Notes under the pieces: generated by a model
Told to the model about the DNA's origin: nothing
Database searches by the model: none
What the model saw: the letters and a program-made list of their open reading frames with translations, nothing else
In this document: positions 8,045 through 14,943 of the stretch, piece by piece
How positions within the stretch are numbered: the stretch's first letter is position 1
How the letters are laid out: every line of letters starts with the position of its first letter
Program-made: the position numbers and the translations under genes
Assembly (NCBI GenBank): GCA_002344975.1
Contig: DDUV01000088.1
Coordinates: 1 to 19,169 of the forward strand
Origin: Saprospiraceae bacterium UBA2329
GTDB taxonomy: Bacteria > Bacteroidota > Bacteroidia > Chitinophagales > Saprospiraceae
Direction of reading: 5' to 3'
DNA length: 19,169 nucleotides

Positions 8045-8076
8045 AAAAAAGCCGCCCGGAAAGATTCCCGGACGGC
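8045..8076 (-). terminator. Terminator of the beta-barrel gene
   Basis: On the minus strand GCCGTCCGG (8076-8068) and CCGGGCGGC (8059-8051) form a 9-bp stem with one mismatch, followed by six T (8050-8045). It lies 43 nt after the stop of the gene at 8120-8815. Confidence 0.85.
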
Positions 8077-8119
8077 TCGTATTTGCCAGATGTATCATAG
8101 TTGAGAGGGGGCGATGGTA

Positions 8120-8815
8120 TTATCTGCCCAGCGGAAACATCAGTCCGGCGTTGATACTGAACCCGCGATTGCTCACGCGGTCTTCAATCACCGGAATGTC
8201 ATACACTTGGGTGAAACTGTGGGAATAACGCCCGTCGAAGAAGAGTTTCGTGCCGCCCAGATTGATGTTCACGCCTGCTCCGGCCACAACTCCCACTTCG
8301 AGGCGCTCATAATTAACGGCGTCGAGGTTGATGGGGGTGTCCAATACTTTTACGTCTATGAGCAACAGTTTGGCGCGGGTGAGCAGGCGGCCGTTGGTAG
8401 CATACCCTGCGCTGGGGCCTGCCATGAGGTAGAACTGAGCATTTTCATCGCCGAATTTGTACTTGGCCAACAGCGGCAGTTCCACATAATTCACGCGGGT
8501 ATCGTTGCGGAAGCCTACGGGCAGGGGCAATTCGAATAAATCTATATTAAAATCTTCTTTGATGCCGAATCCCTTGCGGGTAAAAGCCAGTTCGGGTTGC
8601 AAAGAGAAATTGTTGCCGAAAGCGATCTCTGCTACCGCCGCCACATTAAAGCCGCTGATGGTTTTGAAATCGGGTGCTAATGCGTCCAAACCTTCCGAAG
8701 CCTGCACGTTGCTCCAGGTAGCGCCGGTGCGGAAGCCCAGGGAAACCTGAGCAGACAGGGTGATGCCGAGGCAAAAAGCGATGCTGAAAGCGGCCAATTG
8801 AAGCGTGGTTTTCAT
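8120..8815 (-). CDS. Outer-membrane beta-barrel protein (PorT/porin-like)
   Basis: This 231-aa protein has a signal peptide (MKTTLQLAAFSIAFCLGITLSAQ, cleavage after residue 23). The mature sequence has the pattern of the Bacteroidetes PorT-like/OmpW-type barrel: VSLGFRTGATWSNVQ after cleavage, PELAFTRKGFGIKE, YVELPLLAKYKFG, FYLMAGPSAGYATNG and a closing SINAGLMFPLGR strand. Such barrels are embedded in the outer membrane; the cargo or partner is unknown. The start at 8815 is chosen because it opens the signal peptide; the longer frame to 8872 has a charged N-terminus. A CATCTTTG element at 8862-8855 (one base from TAnnTTTG) may be its promoter. It is divergent from the cyclase gene. Confidence 0.85.
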   Translation of the reverse strand: MKTTLQLAAFSIAFCLGITLSAQVSLGFRTGATWSNVQASEGLDALAPDFKTISGFNVAAVAEIAFGNNFSLQPELAFTRKGFGIKEDFNIDLFELPLPVGFRNDTRVNYVELPLLAKYKFGDENAQFYLMAGPSAGYATNGRLLTRAKLLLIDVKVLDTPINLDAVNYERLEVGVVAGAGVNINLGGTKLFFDGRYSHSFTQVYDIPVIEDRVSNRGFSINAGLMFPLGR

Positions 8816-8854
8816 GTCTGTTCTGTTTTGATGATGAATAAAAAAACAACGACA

Positions 8855-8862
8855 CAAAGATG
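8855..8862 (-). promoter_or_regulatory. Possible -7 box of the beta-barrel gene
   Basis: CATCTTTG on the minus strand differs from TAnnTTTG at the first base. It lies 40 nt before the start codon at 8815. The -33 region (TTAA near 8889-8886) is a poor match. Confidence 0.35.
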
Positions 8863-8874
8863 CAGGCATCAAGT

Positions 8875-8943
8875 GTTAAGAGGCGTTAAGCGCAGGTTAG
8901 CGATAGTTTAATCCCGGGCCGGCTTGCTTAGCATTTCGTTAAG
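8875..8943. repeat. GTTAAG repeats between divergent genes
   Basis: GTTAAG occurs at 8875-8880, 8885-8890 and 8938-8943, and the related GTTAGC at 8896 and GTTTAA at 8906. The first four are 10-11 bp apart, one helical turn. They lie between the beta-barrel gene and the cyclase gene, upstream of and over the cyclase -33 region, so a regulator could bind along one face of the DNA. Confidence 0.35.
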
Positions 8944-8965
8944 CCCGCCGGAGATGCTACCTTTG
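8935..8965 (+). promoter_or_regulatory. Promoter of the cyclase-TolB-TPR gene
   Basis: TACCTTTG at 8958-8965 matches the -7 consensus perfectly, and TTCG at 8935-8938 stands 19 nt upstream at the -33 place. Transcription would begin near 8971, only about 12 nt before the ATG at 8983, a very short leader. Confidence 0.7.
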
Positions 8966-8982
8966 CGGCCATATTTCAGACC

Positions 8983-10833
8983 ATGCACGATCTCCCCAAA
9001 GAGCGAAAAACATTTTTTTTCACCGATATGGAAGGTTCCACACGGATTGCCCAACGTTTGGGCGAAGGTTACGCCGCCGTACTGGAGCGCTATCGGTCCA
9101 TCATTCGTTCGGCGGTGGGGCATCATCACGGGCAGGAAGTGGACACGGCCGGCGACGGTTTTTTTGCAGTATTCAATCACCCCTCCGATGCGGTAGCGGT
9201 GGCGGTAGCCGTACAAAGAGCCTTCTCCGTAGAAAACCGAACCGGCAGCGACAACTACCATGTGCGCATCGGCATACATAACGGAGAAGCCGTCCGCTCG
9301 CCCGACGGCGGCTTCATCGGCATAGAAGTGCACCGGGCGAGCAGGGTATGCAGTGCCGCTCATGGAGGCCAGGTGCTGCTGTCGGAAGCCTCGGCGCAGG
9401 CAGTACAACCCAAGCTGCCCACCGGCACAGAACTGGCCCAACTCGGCGCCTACCTGCTCAAAGATTTCGAGAAGGCCGAAAACCTGTACCAACTCGTCAT
9501 TCCCGGCGCACCCTCAGAGTTTCCGCCGCCCCGCACCTCCATCCAAACACATACCATTGCCGTGTTGCCCTTTCGCAATACCGGCGCCGATAAAAAATGG
9601 GACAACTTTTGCGACGGCATGGCCGAGGAGATCATTGTGGTACTGGGCAAAGTGCAGGGTCTGCATGTCGTGTCGCGCTCCTCTGTATTTGCGCTCAAAA
9701 ACCGCGAGGAAATGGATTTGCAGGAAACTGCCCGGCAATTGCACGCCACCGTGTTGCTCACTGGAGCCGTCCGTTTCTCGGGGCGGCGGCTGCGTGTCAC
9801 GGCAGAATTGGTGGACGTAGAATCGGGTCTCAACCTGTGGTCGGGCCGCTACGACCGGCTGATGAAAGACGTATTTAATGTGCAAGACGAAATAGCCGCC
9901 AATATTGCTTCCGCGCTTCGCGTCAAGCTCGTTTCCCGGCAGGTGCGCGGTATCAGCAGCATGCAGACTACCAATATCAACGCCTACGATTACTACCTCC
10001 GGGGACGCAGGTTTTACGAACAGTTCAGCCGGCAAAGCGTAGAATTTGCCGTACAGATGTTCCGAAAGGCCGTCGAAGAAGACGACAACTACGCTTTGGC
10101 GTATTGCGGTCTGGCAGATTGTTATTCCTACCTTTATTTATATCTGGAAGACAGCCGGGAGCACCTCGATGCCGCCCAGCAATATAGTATGCGGGCGCTG
10201 GAGTTGGACCCCCTGTTGGCCAAAGTGCATGTTTCGCGGGGTATTGCCCTGTCGTTGGACAAGCACTTGGTGGAAGCCGAAGCCTCTTTTGATCGCGCTA
10301 TTGATCTGGATCCCCGTTTGTACGAGGCCTGGTATTGGTTTGGCCGAATTTGCTTCACCGAGGGCAAGTTGGAAAAAGCCGCCGCCATGTTTGAAAAAGC
10401 CAACCGCCTCTCCCCCACCGACTATCAGGCGGCTCTGCTGGCCGGTCAGGTTTATTCCGATCTGGGCATAATGGAAAAATCGGAGGCTGCCCGGCGTCTG
10501 GGCGTAGAAATGGCAGAACAAGCCCTCGAACTCAATCCCGGCGACACCCGCGCACTCTACCTCGGCGCCAACGGATGGGCCGCGCTACAAGAATCCGACA
10601 AGGCCATGCTCTGGCTTCAACGCGCCCTCACGCTGGAACCTGACGACGCCATGTTGCAGTACAATGCCGCCTGCGTGTATGCGCTGCTGGGCAAAAACGA
10701 CGAGGCCCTTACTTGCTTAGAGCATTCCGTTGATCTGGGGCTGAGTCAGAAAGGCTGGTTTGAAAACGACAGCAACCTGGCGCCGCTGCGACAGGAGGCC
10801 CGGTTCAGGGCGCTGTACGAGCGTTTGCAGTGA
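8983..10833 (+). CDS. Class III nucleotide cyclase domain, TolB-like domain and TPR protein
   Basis: The 616-aa protein has three parts. Residues 8-165 form a class III adenylate/guanylate cyclase domain, with metal-binding aspartates at D15 (FFFTDMEGST) and D58 (AGDGFFAVF) and the VRIGIHNGEAV strand. Residues about 190-315 are TolB/FlgO-like (TIAVLPFRNTG, FCDGMAEEIIVVLGKVQGLHVVSRSS, LTGAVRFSGRRLRVTAELVD). Residues about 340-615 are tetratricopeptide repeats (for example AYCGLADCYSYLYLY, LDPRLYEAWYWFGRICFTEGKLEKA, YNAACVYALLGKNDEAL). This combination is a common bacterial signalling protein with unknown partners. The usual base-selecting lysine before GDG is Asp54 here (EVDTAGDG), so activity and substrate (ATP or GTP) are uncertain. 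No membrane segment is seen, suggesting the cytosol. It has its own promoter with a short leader. Confidence 0.9.
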   Translation: MHDLPKERKTFFFTDMEGSTRIAQRLGEGYAAVLERYRSIIRSAVGHHHGQEVDTAGDGFFAVFNHPSDAVAVAVAVQRAFSVENRTGSDNYHVRIGIHNGEAVRSPDGGFIGIEVHRASRVCSAAHGGQVLLSEASAQAVQPKLPTGTELAQLGAYLLKDFEKAENLYQLVIPGAPSEFPPPRTSIQTHTIAVLPFRNTGADKKWDNFCDGMAEEIIVVLGKVQGLHVVSRSSVFALKNREEMDLQETARQLHATVLLTGAVRFSGRRLRVTAELVDVESGLNLWSGRYDRLMKDVFNVQDEIAANIASALRVKLVSRQVRGISSMQTTNINAYDYYLRGRRFYEQFSRQSVEFAVQMFRKAVEEDDNYALAYCGLADCYSYLYLYLEDSREHLDAAQQYSMRALELDPLLAKVHVSRGIALSLDKHLVEAEASFDRAIDLDPRLYEAWYWFGRICFTEGKLEKAAAMFEKANRLSPTDYQAALLAGQVYSDLGIMEKSEAARRLGVEMAEQALELNPGDTRALYLGANGWAALQESDKAMLWLQRALTLEPDDAMLQYNAACVYALLGKNDEALTCLEHSVDLGLSQKGWFENDSNLAPLRQEARFRALYERLQ

Positions 10834-10892
10834 TGCGCCCAGGCATCTTGAAAGAAAAATTGCCCGTCGGAACTTGCCCTTTCATTTTTTTG

Positions 10893-10923
10893 TTGACGGA
10901 AACAAGCAAACGTACTATCTTTG
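10893..10923 (+). promoter_or_regulatory. Promoter of the tRNA cluster
   Basis: TATCTTTG at 10916-10923 is a perfect -7 box, with TTG at 10893-10895 and a 20-nt spacer. It lies 16 nt before the tRNA-Arg(CCG) 5' end. Confidence 0.75.
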
Positions 10924-10939
10924 CTGCCCGATTCGTGAA

Positions 10940-11014
10940 GGTCCTGTAGTACAACGGATAGTATGTGGGTTTCCGGAACCCAAGATCTAGGTTCGATTCC
11001 TAGCAGGACTACCA
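10940..11014 (+). tRNA. tRNA-Arg (CCG)
   Basis: Acceptor GGTCCTG pairs with CAGGACT (first pair G-U). The anticodon stem TGGGT/ACCCA holds the loop TTCCGGA with anticodon CCG. The T arm is CTAGG TTCGATT CCTAG. Discriminator A and an encoded CCA (11012-11014) complete it. It reads CGG codons. Confidence 0.95.
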
Positions 11015-11026
11015 AGAGTCGCATCC

Positions 11027-11104
11027 GGTCCCTTAGCTCAGTCGGTTACCTGCCTGCCGGCAGGCAGGGGGCAGCAGGAGGCGGGTCGCAGGTTGAAGTC
11101 CTGC
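11027..11104 (+). pseudogene. Broken tRNA copy interrupted by a palindrome
   Basis: The first 22 nt (11027-11048) are identical to the 5' end of the intact CAT tRNA at 11114, through acceptor and D arm. The last part (CGGGTCGCAGG, then a T arm with two changes, up to 11104) matches its 3' part. The anticodon arm is replaced by GC-rich sequence with the palindrome at 11049-11068, and the 3' acceptor strand is missing (replaced by AAAATTTTT). It cannot fold as a working tRNA. It is probably a decayed tandem duplicate of the downstream tRNA. Confidence 0.8.
11049..11068. repeat. Perfect 20-bp GC-rich palindrome
   Basis: The sequence CCTGCCTGCCGGCAGGCAGG is its own reverse complement over 20 bases. 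It sits where the anticodon arm of the broken tRNA should be. Its form suggests a REP-like or otherwise dispersed palindromic element; only one copy is seen in this window. Confidence 0.7.
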
Positions 11105-11113
11105 AAAATTTTT

Positions 11114-11187
11114 GGTCCCTTAGCTCAGTCGGTTAGAGCAGCTGACTCATAATCAGCGGGTCGCAGGTTCGAGCCCTGCAGGGACCA
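11114..11187 (+). tRNA. tRNA with CAT anticodon, probably tRNA-Ile2
   Basis: Acceptor GGTCCCT pairs with AGGGACC. The anticodon stem GCTGA/TCAGC holds the loop CTCATAA (anticodon CAT). The T arm is GCAGG TTCGAGC CCTGC; discriminator A; no encoded CCA. The acceptor pairs C4-G69 and C5-G68 and the overall likeness to E. coli tRNA-Ile2 favour the lysidine-modified isoleucine tRNA over elongator methionine, but this is not certain from sequence alone. Its 3' end borders the accessory island. Confidence 0.85.
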
Positions 11188-11201
11188 CGATTAATTTACG
11201 T

Positions 11202-11238
11202 AATCCCTTGCAAATGAATGCTTTGCAAGGGATTTTTA
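11202..11238 (+). terminator. Terminator of the tRNA cluster
   Basis: A perfect 13-bp inverted repeat (AATCCCTTGCAAA at 11202-11214 and its complement at 11222-11234, 7-nt loop) is followed by a T-rich run (11233-11240). It begins 15 nt after the CAT tRNA. Confidence 0.9.
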
Positions 11239-11244
11239 TTTGAT

Positions 11245-11266
11245 GGTACAACATTGGTACAACATT
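11245..11266. repeat. Tandem 11-bp repeat GGTACAACATT
   Basis: Two perfect back-to-back copies (11245-11255 and 11256-11266) lie just past the tRNA terminator at the boundary between core genes and the accessory island. They could be recombinase or replication-protein binding sites, but nothing here proves it. Confidence 0.6.
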
Positions 11267-11327
11267 TTTCTGTCTTCGACTGTCCCCGCTTGTCTTTGTG
11301 TTGTACCCATCCCTGACATCCTTTGTC

Positions 11328-11552
11328 TCAGGATAGCTGGTAAACAGCAAAATGCGAATGGTAGTAGTACTCCCCTTCTATCTGATATACCACCTGCCCA
11401 TCGCGGGACATCAATACGGCTTCCACCCAGAGCAGGTCGCCTTTTTTCAGCTTGTGTACATCGTTGATACATATAACCTGGTATTGGCAGAACAACTGCA
11501 ACAACTCTCCTTGCGCGGTTACATAGAGGCAGTTTTCAATAGAATCTTGCAT
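11328..11552 (-). CDS. Small hypothetical protein of the accessory island
   Basis: This 74-aa frame (MQDSIENCLYVTAQGELLQLFCQYQVICINDVHKLKKGDLLWVEAVLMSRDGQVVYQIEGEYYYHSHFAVYQLS in pattern) is rich in beta-strand-forming residues. It contains KKGDLLWVEAVLMS, which resembles a small SH3- or OB-like barrel protein. No family is recognised. It is the last of four minus-strand genes with the same orientation (15342 down to 11328), 84 nt after its neighbour, and may be part of an element's replication or maintenance module. Its reality rests on orientation, spacing and plausible protein composition. Confidence 0.55.
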   Translation of the reverse strand: MQDSIENCLYVTAQGELLQLFCQYQVICINDVHKLKKGDLLWVEAVLMSRDGQVVYQIEGEYYYHSHFAVYQLS

Positions 11553-11636
11553 GGCGAATAGTTATTTGAATAAAGAAGAAGAGAGACACCCAGCCCAGGG
11601 ACAGGCGCCTCCCCTCTTCCATAGGATTCGATGCGC

Positions 11637-12014
11637 TTAATGGATGACAGCCGCTCCAACCAACATGCCGTTGCTTTGTGCCTGCCTTTCGGCGCGAATG
11701 ACCTCCTGTTCGTTTTGGCCTTCCGGCACATACACCCAGCGGTGATTCAGCTTGATCACCTCTCCGGTTTCCTGAATGGTGTAGTCGAACGACTCGCATT
11801 CCATCCGAGCGACATGGCCCTGCAGTTTTTCTCCGATCAGAGCCTTGCAAGTCCGCTCGTCAAAGGTGGAGGTGACCGAGGTGCGCCGTGCGGTAGCGTA
11901 GTAGTTGCCGGTGGTCTGACTCTTGACCATTTCTATGCCGCCTTGCAGCAGCAGTGTGTAGAACGTTTCGCCTGCACTGTTCTGGCGAGGTGCATAACCA
12001 ACAATAGTAATCAT
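11637..12014 (-). CDS. Hypothetical element protein, possibly OB-fold/SSB-like
   Basis: This 125-aa protein starts MITIVGYAPRQNSAGETFYTLLLQGGIEMVKSQTTGNYYATARRTSVTSTFDE and ends GMLVGAAVIH. The start at 12014 is preferred because the frame upstream (to 12200) runs into the primase gene and has unlikely composition. It has alternating strands, aromatic residues and a KLNHRWVYVPEG segment, in keeping with a small DNA-binding barrel. Its place right after a replication protein fits an SSB-like role. That role is an inference only; no family signature is present. It lies 101 nt downstream of the primase-helicase gene, across a spacer with a hairpin. Confidence 0.6.
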   Translation of the reverse strand: MITIVGYAPRQNSAGETFYTLLLQGGIEMVKSQTTGNYYATARRTSVTSTFDERTCKALIGEKLQGHVARMECESFDYTIQETGEVIKLNHRWVYVPEGQNEQEVIRAERQAQSNGMLVGAAVIH

Positions 12015-12043
12015 GGTGAAAAAATTAAAAAGTGAAGAGATGG

Positions 12044-12095
12044 GCGGGGCATCATTCCCCGCTCCAACTGAGGGGGGGTACCGAAAAGGGGTACC
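12044..12095. repeat. Hairpin and GGGGTACC direct repeat before the 11637-12014 gene
   Basis: GCGGGG (12044-12049) and CCCCGC (12057-12062) form a 6-bp stem with a 7-nt loop. GGGGTACC occurs at 12075-12082 and 12088-12095. There is no T run, so this is more likely a leader structure or binding site than a terminator. Confidence 0.4.
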
Positions 12096-12115
12096 TTGAG
12101 AGGCTGCGTACACAC

Positions 12116-14842
12116 TCAACTTTTTAAAATTTCGCGTTTGACTGTATTTTCGGCGTGAAAACCGGCTTCCGTCTGAGCATTTTTGTTCGATGTGCGGCAT
12201 TGGGCCAAGTGGAGTAATTCCTTCATACTGTACTGTACGGCTCCCGGAACCGGATATTCAGAAAAAATATAGACATCGCTAGCATGTTCATAAGGTCGCA
12301 CCCGACCGATGGCCTGTGTCAGCTCTGCTCCGGTGAAATACAATTGAATGTCCCGGATAACCGGATCATAGGACACCGTTTGATAGGACAGATACCCGTT
12401 GCATTGTACCTTTTGATAAGCTACGGTATGTGCATTCGGCGAAATGACATGCCCCAGCGCTTTGGCGATAAGTATATAATGTGTGGCATCCATACGAGGC
12501 GTGCCTACAATTTTGAGGTCTTTGCCTTTGAGGCTGTTGTCGCCGGCAGCGTTTCCAAAATGAAGTGCCGGATGTGCTCCCTTGACCTGGGTTTTCAGCT
12601 TTTTAAAAGTAATGGCCGGCAGATCGGGCAAAAAGTCATTGATTGACAGCAACAACGCAGGGTTCTCTTTCAGCTTATGGGCGGAAAAGGTGCCGTCGGA
12701 TATTTGAATGAGGTTCGCTTTACATTCAATGTCTGAAATATCCACCACATCCACCCGGTCTCCATAGAGGGTTCTGTAGAATCCTTCATGGGCGGTAGCG
12801 GAAAGTATGATGATGTTTTTGTCCCGGGGCAAACTGAAATCTTTGATGTAATGGATGATCCAATCGCCCTGCGGGTCCAGCGTATCCAGCGGTTCTGCCA
12901 TCAAAGCCCTGCAATTAAAAAATGAATACACATCGCCGCTGAGCTTCTTTCCCAGGCGGCATATCGCCTTTCTCACTTTTTGGTCCTCGTAGAAGCCGGA
13001 AAACCCGCTCATTGACGGACAGAACATATCAATACCTGCCTTGATTTGATTTTCAATCTGGGTAATGCGCACGGCGTCCCGACTCCCTCCCAATGCTCCG
13101 GCCAGCAATCTGAGGTCTTTGGTAGTAATGGATGCCCGTTCCAGAATGTGCGCCAGACAATCTTCGTCAACAATGAGGGTGTCTTTGTTCTTGAATTCAG
13201 CGTGCAAGCCTCTGCTGTGCGTCGTGAAGACCATCCTGGACGAGCGGTAGCAGGCATCGATATCCTTGAGATATTCGGAAATATTCTTCTTAGTGATCGG
13301 ATCAGCGGCAGGGTTTTTGCAATAAGACTTCAAAAGGTCATTGGCAGCTTTATAGGCGCCTATCCGGCAGAACATCTCATGTTCTTGTTTCAGGTCATCC
13401 GGTAAATCTGGAATTGCAGGCGTACAAAGATGGTCGGCCTTAGATGCCTTGGAAGCCTGTTCAATCAACTTGTGCGTGGGCAATAGATATAGCGCATTGG
13501 GCAAATCAAGCCCGGAGACAAGATGGGATTTTCCCACCCCGACGCCAACTTTGAAAAGGGTGATTTTATGATGGTTCCTGCTCAATACCTCCTTCACTTT
13601 CGTGTGAAGTTCCTGACGGGCAGTAGCCAATGGTATGAGATTGCGGCTATCGTTGATGTACATTGCTTTTTGGGATTTGGTAATTCTTACATGGAGTAAG
13701 TTGCGGTAATGTAGATACAGCGCATGATCGGGATGATCTGCGGGCAGGCTGTCAAAGCCCGGCGGATAGATCGGGTTGAGGGTGCTGAAGCGATAGCGAA
13801 CGTAGTCCATAAGACACTTTTTGTCCTGGTTAATCAATGGATTTCTGTCAATACACTCCTTAAACAAGCGGGCGCCACCGGCAATGAATGCCATGTTACC
13901 GGCCAGCCAAAACAATTCGGGATGTAAGATTTTGCGGCGGGCGGCGATGAGGTCAGATAGCAGTTGCGCCACCTGCGCAGCTTCATCCCAATCGAAGATT
14001 TCTATGTAATCCAATGTGATTCCCTCTTGTGAAGCTTCCTTTTCGACAAAATCGGGGGGGATTTGACCACTTCTAATTAGAATATCATTAGAACTACCGG
14101 TTTTCCCCCCGTTTTTGTTTTTTTCAGTTGTTGGGCCGGTGAGCGTATGTCTTTGAAAAGTACGGCTCCACTTTTTTGCGTCCACCTCACTCAAACGGTA
14201 AGGAAGTCCGGCCTCCTCCAGTGCGATGGCAGTGATTAACGGTAAAGCTATTTGTCCTCCATGCCCCCTGCCGGCATCTTTCCAGGCAGCATACAGGACT
14301 TCTTTTCCTCCAAACCACATGGATACGACATCTTTGCTGCGCGGGTCACAACCCGGAAAAATGACGCTGAGGTTATGAGCGCATTCTTTTGCCACTTTTT
14401 TGTCGAATATCGGCTGATCCAATAGCCAGACTGCCCGGAAGCGCCTTTCTCCATGGGGGTCATCGCTGAAACTGGAATAGATCAACAGGGGAGGCAATCC
14501 ATGTTCACGGGCGGTTTCCAATACCTGTTCCGGTGTCCATCCTTTGTCAAAATCCAAAGCCAACAGCTCTGTGGATTCAAAATTTGACTCTTTGCGCGTG
14601 CCGGAGAGTACGCTGCAACACCAGGTACGACTGTGCGGCGCTGTGAGCATCCGGACCAGTTCCGGCAGGGTTAGTTCGCAAGCGTTGCTTTTGTGTATCA
14701 GTCCATTTTCCCGAACCATGTCCTGTGGTTTGTTTTTCCGGTCTTCCGGACTGAGGGTAAGTTTTACCAAGCGGTGAGCCTGCGGCTCAGAATTTGCGCA
14801 ATCTGCGGGCGCTTGTTGGGATTTTATATTATCATATGGCAT
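12116..14842 (-). CDS. Primase-like / superfamily 2 helicase fusion (element replication protein)
   Basis: The 908-aa protein joins two parts. Residues about 45-210 look like an archaeo-eukaryotic-type primase domain of mobile elements: LLALDFDKG with D97 and D99 as likely metal ligands, then YSSFSDDPHGERRFRAVWLLDQP (122-144). Residues about 425-870 are helicase-like: Walker A GVGVGKS (433-439), Walker B TLIVDED (555-561), the SAT motif (681-683) and QAIGRVRP (843-850), which is the arginine-bearing motif VI of superfamily 2. Such fusions start and unwind replication of plasmids, phages and integrative elements. The gene has its own upstream region after a terminator at 14909-14935. Domain limits are estimates and the primase call is less certain than the helicase call. 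Confidence 0.8.
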   Translation of the reverse strand: MPYDNIKSQQAPADCANSEPQAHRLVKLTLSPEDRKNKPQDMVRENGLIHKSNACELTLPELVRMLTAPHSRTWCCSVLSGTRKESNFESTELLALDFDKGWTPEQVLETAREHGLPPLLIYSSFSDDPHGERRFRAVWLLDQPIFDKKVAKECAHNLSVIFPGCDPRSKDVVSMWFGGKEVLYAAWKDAGRGHGGQIALPLITAIALEEAGLPYRLSEVDAKKWSRTFQRHTLTGPTTEKNKNGGKTGSSNDILIRSGQIPPDFVEKEASQEGITLDYIEIFDWDEAAQVAQLLSDLIAARRKILHPELFWLAGNMAFIAGGARLFKECIDRNPLINQDKKCLMDYVRYRFSTLNPIYPPGFDSLPADHPDHALYLHYRNLLHVRITKSQKAMYINDSRNLIPLATARQELHTKVKEVLSRNHHKITLFKVGVGVGKSHLVSGLDLPNALYLLPTHKLIEQASKASKADHLCTPAIPDLPDDLKQEHEMFCRIGAYKAANDLLKSYCKNPAADPITKKNISEYLKDIDACYRSSRMVFTTHSRGLHAEFKNKDTLIVDEDCLAHILERASITTKDLRLLAGALGGSRDAVRITQIENQIKAGIDMFCPSMSGFSGFYEDQKVRKAICRLGKKLSGDVYSFFNCRALMAEPLDTLDPQGDWIIHYIKDFSLPRDKNIIILSATAHEGFYRTLYGDRVDVVDISDIECKANLIQISDGTFSAHKLKENPALLLSINDFLPDLPAITFKKLKTQVKGAHPALHFGNAAGDNSLKGKDLKIVGTPRMDATHYILIAKALGHVISPNAHTVAYQKVQCNGYLSYQTVSYDPVIRDIQLYFTGAELTQAIGRVRPYEHASDVYIFSEYPVPGAVQYSMKELLHLAQCRTSNKNAQTEAGFHAENTVKREILKS

Positions 14843-14865
14843 CTTACAGCATATAATTTAGGTTT

Positions 14866-14886
14866 AGAAGTGCTTCTCAAAAGCAC
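14866..14886. promoter_or_regulatory. Dyads upstream of the primase-helicase gene
   Basis: AGAAGTGCTTCT (14866-14877) is a near-perfect palindrome, and GTGCTT (14870-14875) with AAGCAC (14881-14886) forms an overlapping 6-bp dyad. They lie 24-44 bp before the start codon at 14842 and could be an operator or a leader hairpin. Confidence 0.4.
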
Positions 14887-14908
14887 GTATTTATGGTATG
14901 AAAAGAAG

Positions 14909-14935
14909 AAAAAACGAGGCTGCCGTACGCAGCCT
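14909..14935 (-). terminator. Terminator between the winged-helix gene and the primase gene
   Basis: On the minus strand AGGCTGC and GCAGCCT (14935-14929 and 14923-14917) form a 7-bp stem with a 5-nt loop. CG and a T run follow (14914-14909). It starts 9 nt after the stop of the gene at 14944-15342, so the primase gene needs its own promoter. Confidence 0.75.
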
Positions 14936-14943
14936 TCGTTCGT

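Noticed and set aside
11153..11350. 65-codon minus-strand frame ending VVPAGLEPATR
   Set aside because: Its end is only the antisense translation of the CAT tRNA, a well-known annotation artefact, and the rest covers a terminator and the tandem repeat.
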